Assembly: GCF_027563315.1 (NCBI RefSeq)
Contig: NZ_JAMKBJ010000003.1
Location: 124,001 to 188,000 of the forward strand
Length of the DNA: 64,000 nt
From: Paenisporosarcina quisquiliarum
GTDB lineage: Bacteria; Bacillota; Bacilli; Bacillales_A; Planococcaceae
Direction of reading: 5' to 3'
Shown: one piece after another, positions 42,068 to 52,412 of the stretch
Numbering within the stretch: the stretch's first letter is position 1
How the letters are laid out: every line of letters starts with the position of its first letter
Notes under the pieces: model-generated
What the model was told of the DNA's origin: nothing
What the model saw: only the letters and a program-made list of their open reading frames with translations
Database searches by the model: none
Position numbers and translations under genes: made by a program

Positions 42068-42838
42068 TTACAAAATGTGAAAGCCACTGTCACAGTGGAT
42101 GGTTTCCCCAGTAATCCCGCGGGATAGCTGACTGAATAGGAATAGTGCCGTATCCCCGACTTCTTCTGGTGTCGTATTGCGGCGAAGAGGTGCACGCTCT
42201 TCGATTTCTTTCAACACACTGTTAAAATCACTTACTCCTTTAGCAGACAGTGTACGGATTGGTCCAGCTGAAATCGCATTGACACGGATGTTGTATCTTC
42301 CAAGATCCGCTGCCAAGTAACGCACTGACATATCCAGAGATGCTTTAGCAACACCCATGATGTTGTAATTCGGTACAACTTTTTCTCCGCCTAAATAAGT
42401 TAGGGTGACAATACTTCCGCCTTCTGTCATTAATGGCTTCACAGCTTTCGCTACGACTGTTAATGAGAAAGCACTTATATTATGCGCAAGTAAAAACCCT
42501 TCACGAGAAGTATCTGAAAAATTGCCAGCTAACTCTTCCGTTTTTGCAAATGCGATACAGTGAGCCAAACCGTCAACTTTGCCTACTGTTTCCCCGATTG
42601 TTGCAAAGCATCTTTCCACATCTTCGTCATTTGTTACGTCACAAGGAAGAACAAGCTCATGTTTTCCTTCCAATGTTGCCACTAAATCACGAACCGGTTT
42701 CTCGAAACGTTCACCTGCATACGTGAAAATAATATTCGCTCCCGCTTTATCCAACGACTGTGCGATCCCCCAAGCGATACTGCGTTTATTTGCTACTCCC
42801 ATGATGACAAATGTTTTCCCCTGTAATGACAAAGACAT
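42068..42838 (-). CDS. fabI: Enoyl-ACP reductase, FabI type
   Basis: The 256-residue SDR enzyme reduces enoyl-ACP with NADH/NADPH in fatty acid synthesis. GVANKRSIAWG (nucleotide site), and the catalytic Tyr-x6-Lys in NYNIMGVAK are visible, and the GDTALFLFS and HCDSGFHIL ends are typical of FabI. The gene is apparently monocistronic on the minus strand. It is the usual target of triclosan-like inhibitors in other bacteria. Confidence 0.95.
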   Translation of the reverse strand: MSLSLQGKTFVIMGVANKRSIAWGIAQSLDKAGANIIFTYAGERFEKPVRDLVATLEGKHELVLPCDVTNDEDVERCFATIGETVGKVDGLAHCIAFAKTEELAGNFSDTSREGFLLAHNISAFSLTVVAKAVKPLMTEGGSIVTLTYLGGEKVVPNYNIMGVAKASLDMSVRYLAADLGRYNIRVNAISAGPIRTLSAKGVSDFNSVLKEIEERAPLRRNTTPEEVGDTALFLFSQLSRGITGETIHCDSGFHIL

Positions 42839-42954
42839 ATAAAAATCCCCCTATTAATCTTGTTTATTAATACCTGGTACTAATAATACATCACAAAAAA
42901 AGAAAGTGCAAAAAAAGATTATGAAATTAGCTTTTTAACATGGTCTTAAGGGGT

Positions 42955-43038
42955 GGCTATTCACGATTTCTGGGGTCTATTCGCGTTCCGATGACTTCTA
43001 TTCGCGTTCAGCGCCACTCAATTCGCGTTTCGTGACAC
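42955..43038. repeat. Four tandem 21-bp repeats, locus 2 (SIRV heptad pattern)
   Basis: Contiguous 21-base units start at 42955 (degenerate), 42976, 42997 and 43018. Three share TCWATTCGCGTT followed by variable bases. Read in one frame they give repeating SIRVxxx heptads, with an open frame from an ATG at 42940 to a stop at 43035 (31 residues). No ribosome site precedes that ATG. The array lies in the 255-bp gap between fabI and mgtE, otherwise containing only the mgtE terminator. Confidence 0.82.
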
Positions 43039-43045
43039 TCATAAT

Positions 43046-43083
43046 AAAAAACCAGGGCCTCTTTTTAATATGAGGTCCTGGCT
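43046..43083 (-). terminator. Terminator of mgtE
   Basis: AACCAGGGCCTC pairs with GAGGTCCTGGCTT (one mismatch) and is followed on the minus strand by T6, immediately past the mgtE stop. Confidence 0.9.
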
Positions 43084-43093
43084 TACCATCGTT

Positions 43094-44467
43094 CTATAGT
43101 TGTGTGAGGAACATACTCGCCAATCCTAAATAGATTAAGATACTAATAATGTCGTTAAGTGTCGTAATGAAGGGTCCTGAGGCTACTGCGGGGTCGATAT
43201 TCATTCGGTGAATAAGCAATGGAATAAACGATCCAGACAAGGTCGCCACGAAAATGGAACCGAAAATGGCAGCTCCAACTAATAGTCCTAGCAATAAATC
43301 ATGTTGACTGAAAAATACAATGCCTACCCCAATAGTGGCACATACAACTCCCGTTATAAGTCCTGTGCCCGCTTCACGCATCAGCAATTTCAATTTACTT
43401 TGTTCCGCAATATCACCTGTCGCAATCCCTCGAACGGCTACTGCAAGAGCTTGTGTTCCGCTGTTTCCTGCCATTCCGGCAATTAACGGAATAAATACAG
43501 CTAAAATTGCTACTTGATCAAGCGTTTCTTCAAAAATCCCCATCAAGTTTGCCGTTAACATACCTAAAAATAATAAAATAATGAGCCAAGGCAATCTTTT
43601 TTTTGCTGCAGTCAATGGACCTTTATCGAAGGTATCCATTTCTGATACGGCGGCCAATTTAGAGTAATCATCATTTGCTTCTTCTTCAAGAACATCCAAA
43701 ATATCATCAACCGTGATAATTCCCAGTAAATGATTTTGAAAATCCACGACCGGAACTGCCAGGAAGTCATAGTCTTTAATCATTCTTGCAACTTCTTCCT
43801 GATCTTCACTTACAGATACACTGACGACGCGCTCGTTGCGAATTGAACGTATAAGTGTGTCTTCTTCGGCAATAATTAAATCACGTAAAGAAACAACTCC
43901 TGTGAGCTGGTGATCATCATTCACGACGAAAAGGTAATAAATCGTTTCCGCTTCTGGTGCAGCGTTTCGTAAAATCGTCATCGCAGAGCGACACGTCGAA
44001 TTTTCGGGTATTGCTACATATTCGGTCGTCATGATCGATCCGGCTGTATACTCTTCATAATGAAGTAAATCTTTAATTTCCTGCGCGGACTCGTCATCCA
44101 TAATCGTCAAATAGCTGGCTACTTGATCTTTTCCCAGTTCATTCAGAACGTCTACAGCATTATCGGCATACATTTCGGATAACATATCCGCTGCATACGT
44201 ATTGTCCATTTCTTTCAAAAAAGGTTCGTATTCATCATCATCAAGTTCAATTGACTGGAAAATTTCAGCCATTTCTTTTGGAGAGAGATACTGATAGATA
44301 ATTTGCCTGCTGTCAGGTCCTACCTTTTCAAAAAATTGTGCCTGATCATACGGATGAAGCGCTAAAAATTCATCTCTGAATTCGTCCACTTGATGGTCTG
44401 TCAGAAATGCCAGTAATTGTTCGGCATCGAGTTGATGTTCTTCGTTATTTTTACGCTCTTCTGTCAT
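43094..44467 (-). CDS. mgtE: Magnesium transporter MgtE
   Basis: The 457-residue protein has the MgtE layout: N-domain (about 1-130), two CBS domains (about 135-260; [39 protein letters not shown]) and five C-terminal transmembrane helices. It imports Mg2+ and closes when cytosolic Mg2+ binds the CBS region. The [12 protein letters not shown] selectivity segment is visible. It diverges from prpE with only about 100 bp between the starts, leaving no room for an M-box leader. Confidence 0.95.
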   Translation of the reverse strand: MTEERKNNEEHQLDAEQLLAFLTDHQVDEFRDEFLALHPYDQAQFFEKVGPDSRQIIYQYLSPKEMAEIFQSIELDDDEYEPFLKEMDNTYAADMLSEMYADNAVDVLNELGKDQVASYLTIMDDESAQEIKDLLHYEEYTAGSIMTTEYVAIPENSTCRSAMTILRNAAPEAETIYYLFVVNDDHQLTGVVSLRDLIIAEEDTLIRSIRNERVVSVSVSEDQEEVARMIKDYDFLAVPVVDFQNHLLGIITVDDILDVLEEEANDDYSKLAAVSEMDTFDKGPLTAAKKRLPWLIILLFLGMLTANLMGIFEETLDQVAILAVFIPLIAGMAGNSGTQALAVAVRGIATGDIAEQSKLKLLMREAGTGLITGVVCATIGVGIVFFSQHDLLLGLLVGAAIFGSIFVATLSGSFIPLLIHRMNIDPAVASGPFITTLNDIISILIYLGLASMFLTQL

Positions 44468-44566
44468 GTATGCCCCCTCCTTTCTTCTCTTTTACTTTTC
44501 TACATTCCTCATTGTATGGGTTACACTGAGGGTATAGCAAACTATATCTTAATTGAGGTGATTGAA

Positions 44567-45310
44567 TTGTCGTACGACATTATTGGTGATATACATGGTT
44601 GTTATGATGAACTGATTGATTTGATTGCAAAACTTGGCTATCAGAAACAAGATGGACATTTCGTTCATCCACTCGGACGCAAGCTCGCTTTTGTCGGGGA
44701 TGCTACAGATAGAGGACCTAAATCCTTGGCAGTTCTGGAATTATTGTTTTCAATTCAAGATAAAAAGCAGTTAGTTTATTGCCCGGGAAATCATTGCAAC
44801 AAACTTTATCGATATTTTAAAGGAAATAATGTACAAATAACGCATGGTCTTGAGACAACTGTGGAAGAATTTAAGCAGTTACCTAAGAACAAGCAAGAAT
44901 TTTTCAAAAAGCGTTATATTGCCTTTTACGAAGCTCTACCAATTTATGAGCAGCTGGACAATGACCAGTTGCTCATCGCTCACGCTGGTATTCGGGAAGA
45001 TATGATTGGTAAACCGATAAACAAACGTATTATTGACTTTACATTATACGGAGATATCACAGGTAAAACACTCGCTGATGGGCGTCCTGAACGGCGAGAC
45101 TGGGCTAAGCATTATAAAGGTTCGGCATTTATCGTATATGGTCACACGCCAACTTCTGAACCTCGCTTCAAAAATCGAACAGTCAATATTGACACTGGTT
45201 GTGTTTTTGGAGGGAAATTATCTGCATTAAGATATCCCGAAATGGAAGTCGTTTCCGTACCATCACTTCAACCTTTTATAGAAGAAAAATTTCATGTATA
45301 TGATCACTAA
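44567..45310 (+). CDS. prpE: Bis(5'-nucleosyl)-tetraphosphatase PrpE
   Basis: The protein is a metallophosphatase with the motifs [27 protein letters not shown] and HAGI, plus a C-terminal GHTP. B. subtilis PrpE removes Ap4A-like dinucleotides and affects spore germination. The start is TTG 44567 after GAGGTG, spaced 6 bases, giving 247 residues as in the family; an apparent longer frame is a shadow of the mgtE start. The yjbO gene converges from the other side with a 4-base overlap. Confidence 0.93.
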   Translation: MSYDIIGDIHGCYDELIDLIAKLGYQKQDGHFVHPLGRKLAFVGDATDRGPKSLAVLELLFSIQDKKQLVYCPGNHCNKLYRYFKGNNVQITHGLETTVEEFKQLPKNKQEFFKKRYIAFYEALPIYEQLDNDQLLIAHAGIREDMIGKPINKRIIDFTLYGDITGKTLADGRPERRDWAKHYKGSAFIVYGHTPTSEPRFKNRTVNIDTGCVFGGKLSALRYPEMEVVSVPSLQPFIEEKFHVYDH

Positions 45311-46179
45311 ATAAGTAGTTTTTTCATATCTTCGGGCAAAGGACTTATAATAGTCAACATTTCCCCTGTTAACGGGTGTTTGATTTCAACAGATGCACAA
45401 TGCAGGGCCTGGCGCTTGATTAAATCTAGTTTCCCACCATAAAGATCATCACCCATAATGGGATGTCCGATATGAGCCAAATGGACACGGATTTGATGCG
45501 TTCTCCCTGTGTGCAACAAGCACCTTACATGAGAAAAATGAAAACTTTGTCGAATTATGCTGATGTCAGTATGAGCAAAAAGTCCGTCTTCCCTAACTTC
45601 TCTTTCGATTATACTGTCTCCTTTACGTCCAATCGGTTCGATGATTTGCTGAAACGGTTTTTCGACTTTGCCGTGTGCGATGGCCTCATATGTTTTATTC
45701 ATCACATGACCATGATTCATGATGTGATGAATATGTCGGTTTTTCACTAAACATACTAAGCCGGATGTATCCTTGTCGAGACGTGTTAAAATATGGACCG
45801 TCGAAGGAATCGACATCTTTTCATAATAATGGGCAACATAATTGGCTAATGTATGCGATGGGTGTTCCCTTGAAGGAATTGTGCTTTGGCCTGGTGGTTT
45901 ATTGACAATCAAGAGAACATCATCTTCATAAACAATGTCCAGAGGGCCTTCTTGGCGTATCAGCCCTTCACTTACTTCTTCATAAGGAAAAAGAACGGTC
46001 ACAACATCTCCCACCGAAAGAGAATGTCTGACCGTTTTTTCTTGCCCATTTACAAGTAAGCATCCTCCGTCGAATTTAATCGAAGTTAAGGTGCGTTTGG
46101 AAATTCCCCACAAAGCAAGAGCTTCACGAAGTAACATGGGCTCTGTTACGTTAAATACTAAATGAAATTGTTTATACAT
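45307..46179 (-). CDS. yjbO: RluD-family pseudouridine synthase (YjbO)
   Basis: The protein (290 residues from ATG 46179) has the RluA/RluD catalytic domain with the conserved [17 protein letters not shown] (catalytic Asp in RLDKDTSG) and the [19 protein letters not shown] segment. The N-terminal part has an S4-like fold. A longer frame back to 46263 exists, but MYKQF at 46179 matches the family start. Its start lies within the last codons of nadF, so translation is likely coupled. It modifies uridines in rRNA or other RNA; the site is not known. Confidence 0.92.
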   Translation of the reverse strand: MYKQFHLVFNVTEPMLLREALALWGISKRTLTSIKFDGGCLLVNGQEKTVRHSLSVGDVVTVLFPYEEVSEGLIRQEGPLDIVYEDDVLLIVNKPPGQSTIPSREHPSHTLANYVAHYYEKMSIPSTVHILTRLDKDTSGLVCLVKNRHIHHIMNHGHVMNKTYEAIAHGKVEKPFQQIIEPIGRKGDSIIEREVREDGLFAHTDISIIRQSFHFSHVRCLLHTGRTHQIRVHLAHIGHPIMGDDLYGGKLDLIKRQALHCASVEIKHPLTGEMLTIISPLPEDMKKLLI

Positions 46180-46972
46180 CGCTGTCGATAAATGAATCGT
46201 GCACACGTTTCCAGAAAGGGAAAGGTCGGAAACGGGCAAATCGAACTTTTTCTTTTGCGACACGATATTGAATGGATTTTACATCTTTATGAAGCAATTG
46301 CAAATGATCAATTGTCACCATGAAATCAACGGCTTTCACTGGCTTTAACACACATGTATGATGTGATGGCAATACTAGAGGTGCGCCGACAGTACGGAAG
46401 ACCCGATTGTTGATGGACGCCATTTCCGTCAACTGCATTGCTTCTAAGGATGGATGAATAATTGCCCCGCCAAGAGCTTTGTTATAGGCTGTACTCCCTG
46501 AAGGTGTAGACATACAAAGACCGTCGCCACGGAATCGTTCAAAATGGCTGTCATTTAACTCGACATCCATCACCAATGTCACGTCAGGAGATTTAATCGT
46601 ACTTTCGTTTAAAGCCAAATAAACGCTTTCTTCATCATTATTACGATAATTAATTGTCGCTTCGAGCAAAGGATACTGTATAACTTCGAATTCTTTTTTT
46701 GCAATTGAAATGACTAATTTTTCAATTTCGGCCGGTTTCCAATCAGCATAAAATCCTAAATGGCCCGTATGGATACCTACAAATGCTACCGTAGACAACT
46801 GTTCCCGATATCGATGGAATGCATGCAACAAAGTACCATCTCCACCGATAGAGATTACGATATCTGGTGATTCTTCATCCCACACCAGTCCAAAATCAGA
46901 CAAGTAGGTTTTTGCACTGTCCATCAGTTCGTTCGAGTGTGCATCATTCCTTGATTGAATGGCAAATTTCAT
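46172..46972 (-). CDS. nadF: NAD kinase
   Basis: The 266-residue enzyme phosphorylates NAD to NADP. The GGDGT motif ([14 protein letters not shown]), the NESTIKSPD segment and [15 protein letters not shown] are in order. Its start overlaps the yjbM stop by 4 bases and its stop overlaps yjbO, giving the yjbM-nadF-yjbO operon of Bacillus. Confidence 0.95.
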   Translation of the reverse strand: MKFAIQSRNDAHSNELMDSAKTYLSDFGLVWDEESPDIVISIGGDGTLLHAFHRYREQLSTVAFVGIHTGHLGFYADWKPAEIEKLVISIAKKEFEVIQYPLLEATINYRNNDEESVYLALNESTIKSPDVTLVMDVELNDSHFERFRGDGLCMSTPSGSTAYNKALGGAIIHPSLEAMQLTEMASINNRVFRTVGAPLVLPSHHTCVLKPVKAVDFMVTIDHLQLLHKDVKSIQYRVAKEKVRFARFRPFPFWKRVHDSFIDSDV

Positions 46973-47649
46973 GAACGTTTCGACCTACTTTCTGCAGAGT
47001 TCGCTGGGAAATTCGCATTTCCACTCTCTTTATATTCACTAAAGTATTTTTGTGCTTCTTGAATTTCATCACGGATCAACGACATTTCTTCATCCAATCG
47101 AAAAGCTGCTTCAGCCGCACTTTGCAAACGGTTCTTTATTTCTTCAGGAAATAATCCTTTATACTTATAGTTTAACGAATGCTCAATGGATGCCCAAAAG
47201 TTCATTGCCAACGTACGGATTTGAATTTCCACTAAGATTTGGATTTTCCCATGGATGGTCTGAACGGGATATTCGACAATCATATGATACGAACGGTATC
47301 CACTTGGTTTTTCGTGAGAAATATAGTCACGTTCTTCAATAACTTTAATATCGTGGCGATCTCGCAGTAACTCAACCACCGTTTCTATATCATCAACAAA
47401 TTGACACATAATACGTAATCCTGCAATATCCTGCAGTTCATGAACCAATATGGAAGAAGGTTCAAAAGCGATTCCTTTTTCAAGTGTTTTATCATAAATA
47501 CTTGCCAGTGGTTTTACCCGACCAGTAACAAATTCAATTGGCGAGTTAGTATTTTCTATTTCATACTGTGTTCTCATACCCTTTAGTTTTATCTTCAATT
47601 CATCTACCGCTTGTTTATACGGTTCTAAAAAACGCTCCCATTGTCCCAT
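46969..47649 (-). CDS. yjbM: Small alarmone synthetase (RelQ/YjbM)
   Basis: The 226-residue GTP pyrophosphokinase-like protein makes (p)ppGpp and has no hydrolase domain. Conserved synthetase segments [39 protein letters not shown] and [17 protein letters not shown] are present. Length matches SAS1/RelQ. It overlaps nadF by 4 bases. A C-terminal SNPSANSAES tail is slightly longer than usual. Confidence 0.94.
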   Translation of the reverse strand: MGQWERFLEPYKQAVDELKIKLKGMRTQYEIENTNSPIEFVTGRVKPLASIYDKTLEKGIAFEPSSILVHELQDIAGLRIMCQFVDDIETVVELLRDRHDIKVIEERDYISHEKPSGYRSYHMIVEYPVQTIHGKIQILVEIQIRTLAMNFWASIEHSLNYKYKGLFPEEIKNRLQSAAEAAFRLDEEMSLIRDEIQEAQKYFSEYKESGNANFPANSAESRSKRS

Positions 47650-47693
47650 GACCAGTCCCCCTTGCCATTGCTATCAACGTGTGTTTAATCTTT

Positions 47694-48080
47694 TTAATTT
47701 GTTGCAAGCTGCTCTTTAAATGCTTCTTCGACCGCATTTGCAAATTCTTCACCATAGTTGTGGTTGCCTTCGATATTAAAAATAAGCATAGTTAATTCTT
47801 CCCTGAAATTCTCTAGCACAATCTGTGTCTGCCCCAAAGCCAACACAGGCTCCTTTTCAGCTCCAAGTGAAACAGCCATTAGTGGCCAAACTGTTTTTGG
47901 AAATTGCACATATGTATACCCTTCGCCATCATCAAGTAAGTAGACGAATGCATTTTCATCTGTATCAGTGATTAATTGTCCCGCAGCTCTTACTTCATGA
48001 TTTGTTGGATCTTCTTGTAATAAAAAACGAATATCGTTTTCATTTTGCACACCGCTGTCGACAATATATGTTTTACGCAA
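47694..48080 (-). CDS. yjbL: UPF0738 family protein YjbL
   Basis: The 128-residue protein matches the UPF0738/YjbL family; it sits directly upstream of yjbM on the same strand as in B. subtilis. It contains GEGYTYVQFPKTVWPLM and the end EEAFKEQLA. No signal, membrane or catalytic motif is evident. Function is unknown. Confidence 0.85.
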   Translation of the reverse strand: MRKTYIVDSGVQNENDIRFLLQEDPTNHEVRAAGQLITDTDENAFVYLLDDGEGYTYVQFPKTVWPLMAVSLGAEKEPVLALGQTQIVLENFREELTMLIFNIEGNHNYGEEFANAVEEAFKEQLATN

Positions 48081-48189
48081 AATAAGCTCTTCCTTTCAAT
48101 CTTTACTTACCTCATATTTTATCATAGCTTCCCATATGTTGCAGTTTGCAATTTTTTCAGGATAATAAGTAAGAAGGCGGTGTATCCCA

Positions 48190-48762
48190 ATGTCCATTCA
48201 AAAAGAAATAGAATTTAAAAATTTATTGGAAAAAGAAGAGTTTGATACTTTATGCAGTGAATTTGGCGTATTAGAGGAAGATTTCCATATACAGACCAAC
48301 ACATACTTTGACACAAAGGACTTTCAGTTACGTGATGCTTTCATGGGATTTCGATTACGAGTCCTTGAACAACGCAATGAATTGACTTTAAAGGCTCCAG
48401 GAGAAAATCAACATACCATGATTGAGACTACCCGACTGATTACTGAATTTGAACGGGATGAAATTTTACAGAATGGCTGTATCAAGCCACAAGCTTTTGA
48501 CGAATTCCTTTCATTACCGGAAGTTTTGTTCTCGTTTGGATCACTTCGTACATGTCGTGTGGAAATACCATATCAAAAAGGTGTGCTCGTCCTGGACCGC
48601 TCTGATTATTTGGGTGAAACCGATTATGAAGTCGAATTTGAAGTTACGGATTACGAAAATGGACGACAAAGTTTTAATACTATGCTTTCAACCCATCGTA
48701 TTCCTGTACGTCCAACCCCGAAAAAAATTGCACGGTTCATGAAAGCGGCTCAGCATAAATAA
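48190..48762 (+). CDS. yjbK: CYTH-domain protein YjbK
   Basis: The 190-residue protein has the CYTH (triphosphate tunnel metalloenzyme) fold. N-terminal EIEFKNLL, the TNTYFDTKDFQL strand and RLRVLEQRNELTLKAP carry the charged residues lining the tunnel. Such enzymes hydrolyse inorganic or nucleoside triphosphates. It diverges from yjbL and precedes yjbI and spxH on the plus strand. Confidence 0.93.
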   Translation: MSIQKEIEFKNLLEKEEFDTLCSEFGVLEEDFHIQTNTYFDTKDFQLRDAFMGFRLRVLEQRNELTLKAPGENQHTMIETTRLITEFERDEILQNGCIKPQAFDEFLSLPEVLFSFGSLRTCRVEIPYQKGVLVLDRSDYLGETDYEVEFEVTDYENGRQSFNTMLSTHRIPVRPTPKKIARFMKAAQHK

Positions 48763-48917
48763 ACTTTAAGTAGACTAGTACCATTTGTACATTAAAAAAT
48801 GGCTATTGCAAAAATGAATCTGAAATTAGATGGAAGAATTACCAAAATCGATTTGTTTGAGAAATATCCGTGAGGTTGATAGAATGGGAATACAGCGAAA
48901 GCAAAGGAGTTTATATA

Positions 48918-49316
48918 ATGACCCGAAAACCTATTATTCCTTATGAGGAAATTGGTCCGGATAAATTGTCGCAACTTGTTGATGCGTTTTACGAGAGAGT
49001 CGCGGCACACCCAAAGCTTAAGCCTATATTTCCAGATGATTTGACGGAAACCGCTCGTAAACAAAAACAATTTCTGACTCAATATTTAGGCGGACCTAAC
49101 ATTTATTCACAAGAACACGGACACCCCATGTTACGTGCCAGACATATGCCATTCCCTATTACACCCGCTAGAGCACAAGCCTGGCTTGAATGTATGCATG
49201 AAGCAATGGATGAGGTGGAGTTAGAAGGAAAAATCCGCGACGACTTTTATCATCGCCTTGTACTAACGGCTCATCATATGACGAACCGGCCAGATCAAGA
49301 GGAGGAAATCGTGTGA
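48918..49316 (+). CDS. yjbI: Truncated hemoglobin YjbI
   Basis: The 132-residue protein is a group-II truncated hemoglobin: the GPDKLSQLVDAFYERV helix, YLGGPNIYS and RARHMPFPIT (proximal-His region) are visible. In B. subtilis YjbI works near YjbH/SpxH and has roles in peroxide or disulfide stress. The ATG at 48918 follows AAAGGAG; the longer frame upstream has no site. Its stop overlaps the spxH GTG start. Confidence 0.93.
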   Translation: MTRKPIIPYEEIGPDKLSQLVDAFYERVAAHPKLKPIFPDDLTETARKQKQFLTQYLGGPNIYSQEHGHPMLRARHMPFPITPARAQAWLECMHEAMDEVELEGKIRDDFYHRLVLTAHHMTNRPDQEEEIV

Positions 49317-50125
49317 ATAACTTGCAGATTCCGCCCGAAGCGATAGTTTCTACGAGTTCAACAAAGCCAATTGAGCTTTATGCATTTATTGATCCACTAT
49401 GCTCTTCATGCTTTGATTTACAGCCGATTTTACGAAAATTACAAGTCGAATATGAACAATATTTTACGTTACGAGTTGTTCTGAGTACGAAGCTCTCTAC
49501 ATTGAATTCAGTCTGTACAGACGATTCGTTGGATGCTGATGATTTTACCCATCCTGCCCTTCCTTCTGTAGCCATTAAAGCAGCAGAACTTCAAGGAAAA
49601 CGAGCAGGAGTCCGATATTTACAAAAGCTTCAGGAACAGTTTTTCCTTGATACTAAAAATGTGGCTTCCTTCTCAAACCTTTTGGCTATTGCGGAAGAAG
49701 CACAGTTGGATGTAGAAGAATTCAAGTCTGATTTACAGTCAAAAGAAGCTACTCGCGCCTTCCAATGCGATCTTCACATCAGTCGTGAAATGGAAGTCAA
49801 TGAGTCACCTAGTATGGTATTTTTTAATGAACATATTGAAGATGAAGGCCTGAAAGTATGTGGTGTGTATTCTTACGAAGTATACGAGCAAATTCTAGCA
49901 GAAATGTTGGATATGAAACTCAGCCGACAAGAACCACCTACACTTGATGAACTTTTCCAACGCTACCATACGTTGTCTACCAAAGAAGTCGCATCTATTT
50001 ACGGTGTAACAAATTACGCTGCAGAGCGAGAACTAAAGAAACGCACTTTGCTCCAACAGTTGGAACGCATTCCTTTGGCTGATACGAATCAATGGAGATT
50101 AAAATCTTATATGCAAAAAGTATAA
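49313..50125 (+). CDS. spxH: SpxH (YjbH) ClpXP adaptor, DsbA-like
   Basis: The 270-residue protein has a thioredoxin/DsbA-like fold with CSSC near residue 33 and the tail rich in leucine. It is the adaptor delivering Spx to ClpXP for degradation in normal conditions; spx itself is encoded at 54600. The GTG start overlaps the yjbI TGA (GTGTGA). Two terminator-like hairpins follow. Confidence 0.92.
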   Translation: MNNLQIPPEAIVSTSSTKPIELYAFIDPLCSSCFDLQPILRKLQVEYEQYFTLRVVLSTKLSTLNSVCTDDSLDADDFTHPALPSVAIKAAELQGKRAGVRYLQKLQEQFFLDTKNVASFSNLLAIAEEAQLDVEEFKSDLQSKEATRAFQCDLHISREMEVNESPSMVFFNEHIEDEGLKVCGVYSYEVYEQILAEMLDMKLSRQEPPTLDELFQRYHTLSTKEVASIYGVTNYAAERELKKRTLLQQLERIPLADTNQWRLKSYMQKV

Positions 50126-50141
50126 AGTTAAACTTTTACAA

Positions 50142-50184
50142 GAAGCCCCCCATGCGATTGAAACTCTCGCGTGAGGGGCTTTTG
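50142..50184 (+). terminator. Terminator of the yjbK-yjbI-spxH transcript
   Basis: AAGCCCC and GGGGCTT form the base of a hairpin with CATGCG/CGCGTG continuing it; TTTTG follows. A second hairpin (50254) lies about 70 bases on. Confidence 0.85.
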
Positions 50185-50253
50185 TGCTGGTAGGGCATAT
50201 CATTAATTAATGAGTAATTTATAAAATAGGATCAGTCAATAAATATAAAAAAC

Positions 50254-50294
50254 AAAGAACCGCCTTTCCATTTCTGGAGAGACGGTTCTTTTCA
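50254..50294 (+). terminator. Second hairpin in the spxH-pepF gap
   Basis: AAAGAACCG pairs with CGGTTCTTT, with CTTTCCA/GGAGAG inside; T4 follows. It may end a short unannotated RNA (50190-50292) or act as a back-up terminator. The rest of the 405-bp gap 50126-50530 shows nothing that I would call a gene. Confidence 0.6.
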
Positions 50295-50490
50295 CAAAGG
50301 GGATGGGAGAAATGTTCACGTTCAAACAAAGGGGTGTATGTTTGTATGTGATTTATTTCACATCTAAACGATATCATGACATAACGAATAAATCAATCTT
50401 TCACAATCTTTTTCACAAAATCGTCATAAGGTAAGCGCTTCCAAGGTATTCTTCTCATTTTCCTGTTTTACTGACATTATTTCGATATAA

Positions 50491-50524
50491 CGAAAAGACC
50501 TCCACTCAAGAAAAGTGGAGGTCG
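50491..50524 (-). terminator. Terminator of pepF
   Basis: GACCTCCACT/AGTGGAGGTC stem with a 7-base loop, followed by T4 on the minus strand. Confidence 0.85.
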
Positions 50525-50530
50525 AAATTA

Positions 50531-52348
50531 TTATTTTAATAGAAGACTTTCAAGTTCTGTAAGCTTCTCTTCAAACACTTTACATGCCTCTTCAATCGGT
50601 GCAGCAGATGTCATATCTACTCCTGCTTTCTTCAGCACTTCAATCGGTGTATCTGAACAACCCGCTTTTAGGAATTGATTGATATAACGATCAACTGCTG
50701 GTTGGCCTTCAGATAGAATTTGATTGCTCAAAGCTACTGCAGCACTGTAACCCGTTGAATATTGATACACATAATAATTGTAATAGAAGTGAGGAATGCG
50801 AGCCCATTCAAGACCGATTTCTTCATCAACTACCAAATCATCACCAAAATATTTTTTATTTAAGTCATAATAAACTTCAGTTAGCCTATCTGCCGTCAGT
50901 GCTTCCCCGTCTTGATTCATTTTGTGAATTAAATGCTCAAATTCAGCAAACATTGTTTGACGGAATACTGTTCCACGGAAACCTTCCAACCAATAGTTCA
51001 ACAAGTAAATGCGTTTTTGCTCATCCTCAATTGTCTTTAGCATATATTCATTCAACAATGCTTCATTGCAAGTAGATGCAACTTCGGCAACGAAAATCGA
51101 ATAGTCCCCGTAAACAAATGGTTGATTTGCACGTGAATAATAACTGTGAAGACTATGACCGAATTCATGTGCCAACGTGAACAGATTATTCACATTATCT
51201 TGCCAGTTCATCAGAACATATGGATTTGTTCCATATGCCCCAGACGAATATGCTCCTGAACGTTTACCTTTGTTCTCAACAACATCCACCCAGCGGTCTT
51301 CTAATCCCTTTTTAGCAATGGATACATACTCTTCACCTAGAGGTGCAAAGCTATTTAGCATGATCTCTTTTGCTTCTTCATATGGAATCTCCATTTTCGC
51401 TTCTTTAACTAGTGGCGTGTATAGATCCCACATATGCAATTCATCTACACCTAATACTTTCTTACGTAAAGAGACGTAGCGTTGCAATAAGTGCAAGTTT
51501 TTGTTTACTGTATTGACCAAATTATCATAAACTTGCTCAGGAATGTGATTATCAGACATTGCCGCATGTCGGGCAGAATCATAATTACGGATTCGGGCAT
51601 TCACGTTATCACGCTTGACATTCCCTGCTAGAGTTGAGGCAAAAGTGTTACGAAACTTCCCGTATGTCCCGTACATTGCACGGAAAGCATCTTCACGTAC
51701 TCGACGGTCTCCGCTTTCAAGTAATCGGCTGTAGCGGCCATGAGTCAATTCCAGCTCTTCCCCATTTTCATCCTTAATTGTTGGAAATTCTAAATCGGCA
51801 TTGTTCAACATCCCGAACGTTTCTGAAGAGGCATTTGCTACTTCAGAAAGTTGAGCCAGTAAAGCTTCCTGTTCAGCAGGCAAAACATGTGGACGCATTT
51901 CGTTTATTTCCTTTAATACTTGTTTGTACAATTGCAATCCTTCATGTTCCTCAAGATAGTTTTTAACTTTGTCTTCTTCCAAAGCCAAAAGTTCTGGAGT
52001 CATAAATGATAGACCTGTAGATACTTTTACAAGCAACGTTTTAATTCGGCTATCCATTGCTTGGTAATGGCTATTAGTAGTGTCTTGATCATATCGCATG
52101 TGAGAGTAAGTGTATAAACGATAGATTCGCTCCAAGACTTCATCTTTATAGGTAAAAGCATTGAAAAGAGCTTCTGCCCCGTTATTGAACGTCCCTTTAA
52201 ATGAATCTGCCTTTTCAGCAAGCTCACTTACTTCTTTGTATTCACTTTCCCATGCCTCATCACTTGAAAAAATATCTTCAAGTTTCCATGTTAATTCAGT
52301 TGGTACTTCACTGCGTGACAAAATTTTGTTTTTTGTTTCTGTTGTCAT
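50531..52348 (-). CDS. pepF: Oligoendopeptidase F
   Basis: The 605-residue M3 zinc metallopeptidase has the HExxH motif in LAHEFGHSLHSYY (near residue 390) and the downstream Glu in VAEVASTCNE. It degrades short peptides in the cytosol, complementing the Opp importer encoded further on. The ribosome site GAGGGGG precedes the ATG. It lies between spxH and coiA as in B. subtilis. Confidence 0.95.
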   Translation of the reverse strand: MTTETKNKILSRSEVPTELTWKLEDIFSSDEAWESEYKEVSELAEKADSFKGTFNNGAEALFNAFTYKDEVLERIYRLYTYSHMRYDQDTTNSHYQAMDSRIKTLLVKVSTGLSFMTPELLALEEDKVKNYLEEHEGLQLYKQVLKEINEMRPHVLPAEQEALLAQLSEVANASSETFGMLNNADLEFPTIKDENGEELELTHGRYSRLLESGDRRVREDAFRAMYGTYGKFRNTFASTLAGNVKRDNVNARIRNYDSARHAAMSDNHIPEQVYDNLVNTVNKNLHLLQRYVSLRKKVLGVDELHMWDLYTPLVKEAKMEIPYEEAKEIMLNSFAPLGEEYVSIAKKGLEDRWVDVVENKGKRSGAYSSGAYGTNPYVLMNWQDNVNNLFTLAHEFGHSLHSYYSRANQPFVYGDYSIFVAEVASTCNEALLNEYMLKTIEDEQKRIYLLNYWLEGFRGTVFRQTMFAEFEHLIHKMNQDGEALTADRLTEVYYDLNKKYFGDDLVVDEEIGLEWARIPHFYYNYYVYQYSTGYSAAVALSNQILSEGQPAVDRYINQFLKAGCSDTPIEVLKKAGVDMTSAAPIEEACKVFEEKLTELESLLLK

Positions 52349-52412
52349 TTCCGTTCCCCCTCAAATCGATTTAATAGAAAAATCGAATAACTTCTATATT
52401 TTCTCAATTTTC

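Noticed and set aside
44417-44566. N-terminal extension of PrpE
   Set aside because: It is a shadow of the mgtE start; TTG 44567 has GAGGTG and gives the family length.
46180-46263. N-terminal extension of YjbO
   Set aside because: It overlaps nadF and does not resemble the family start; ATG 46179 does.
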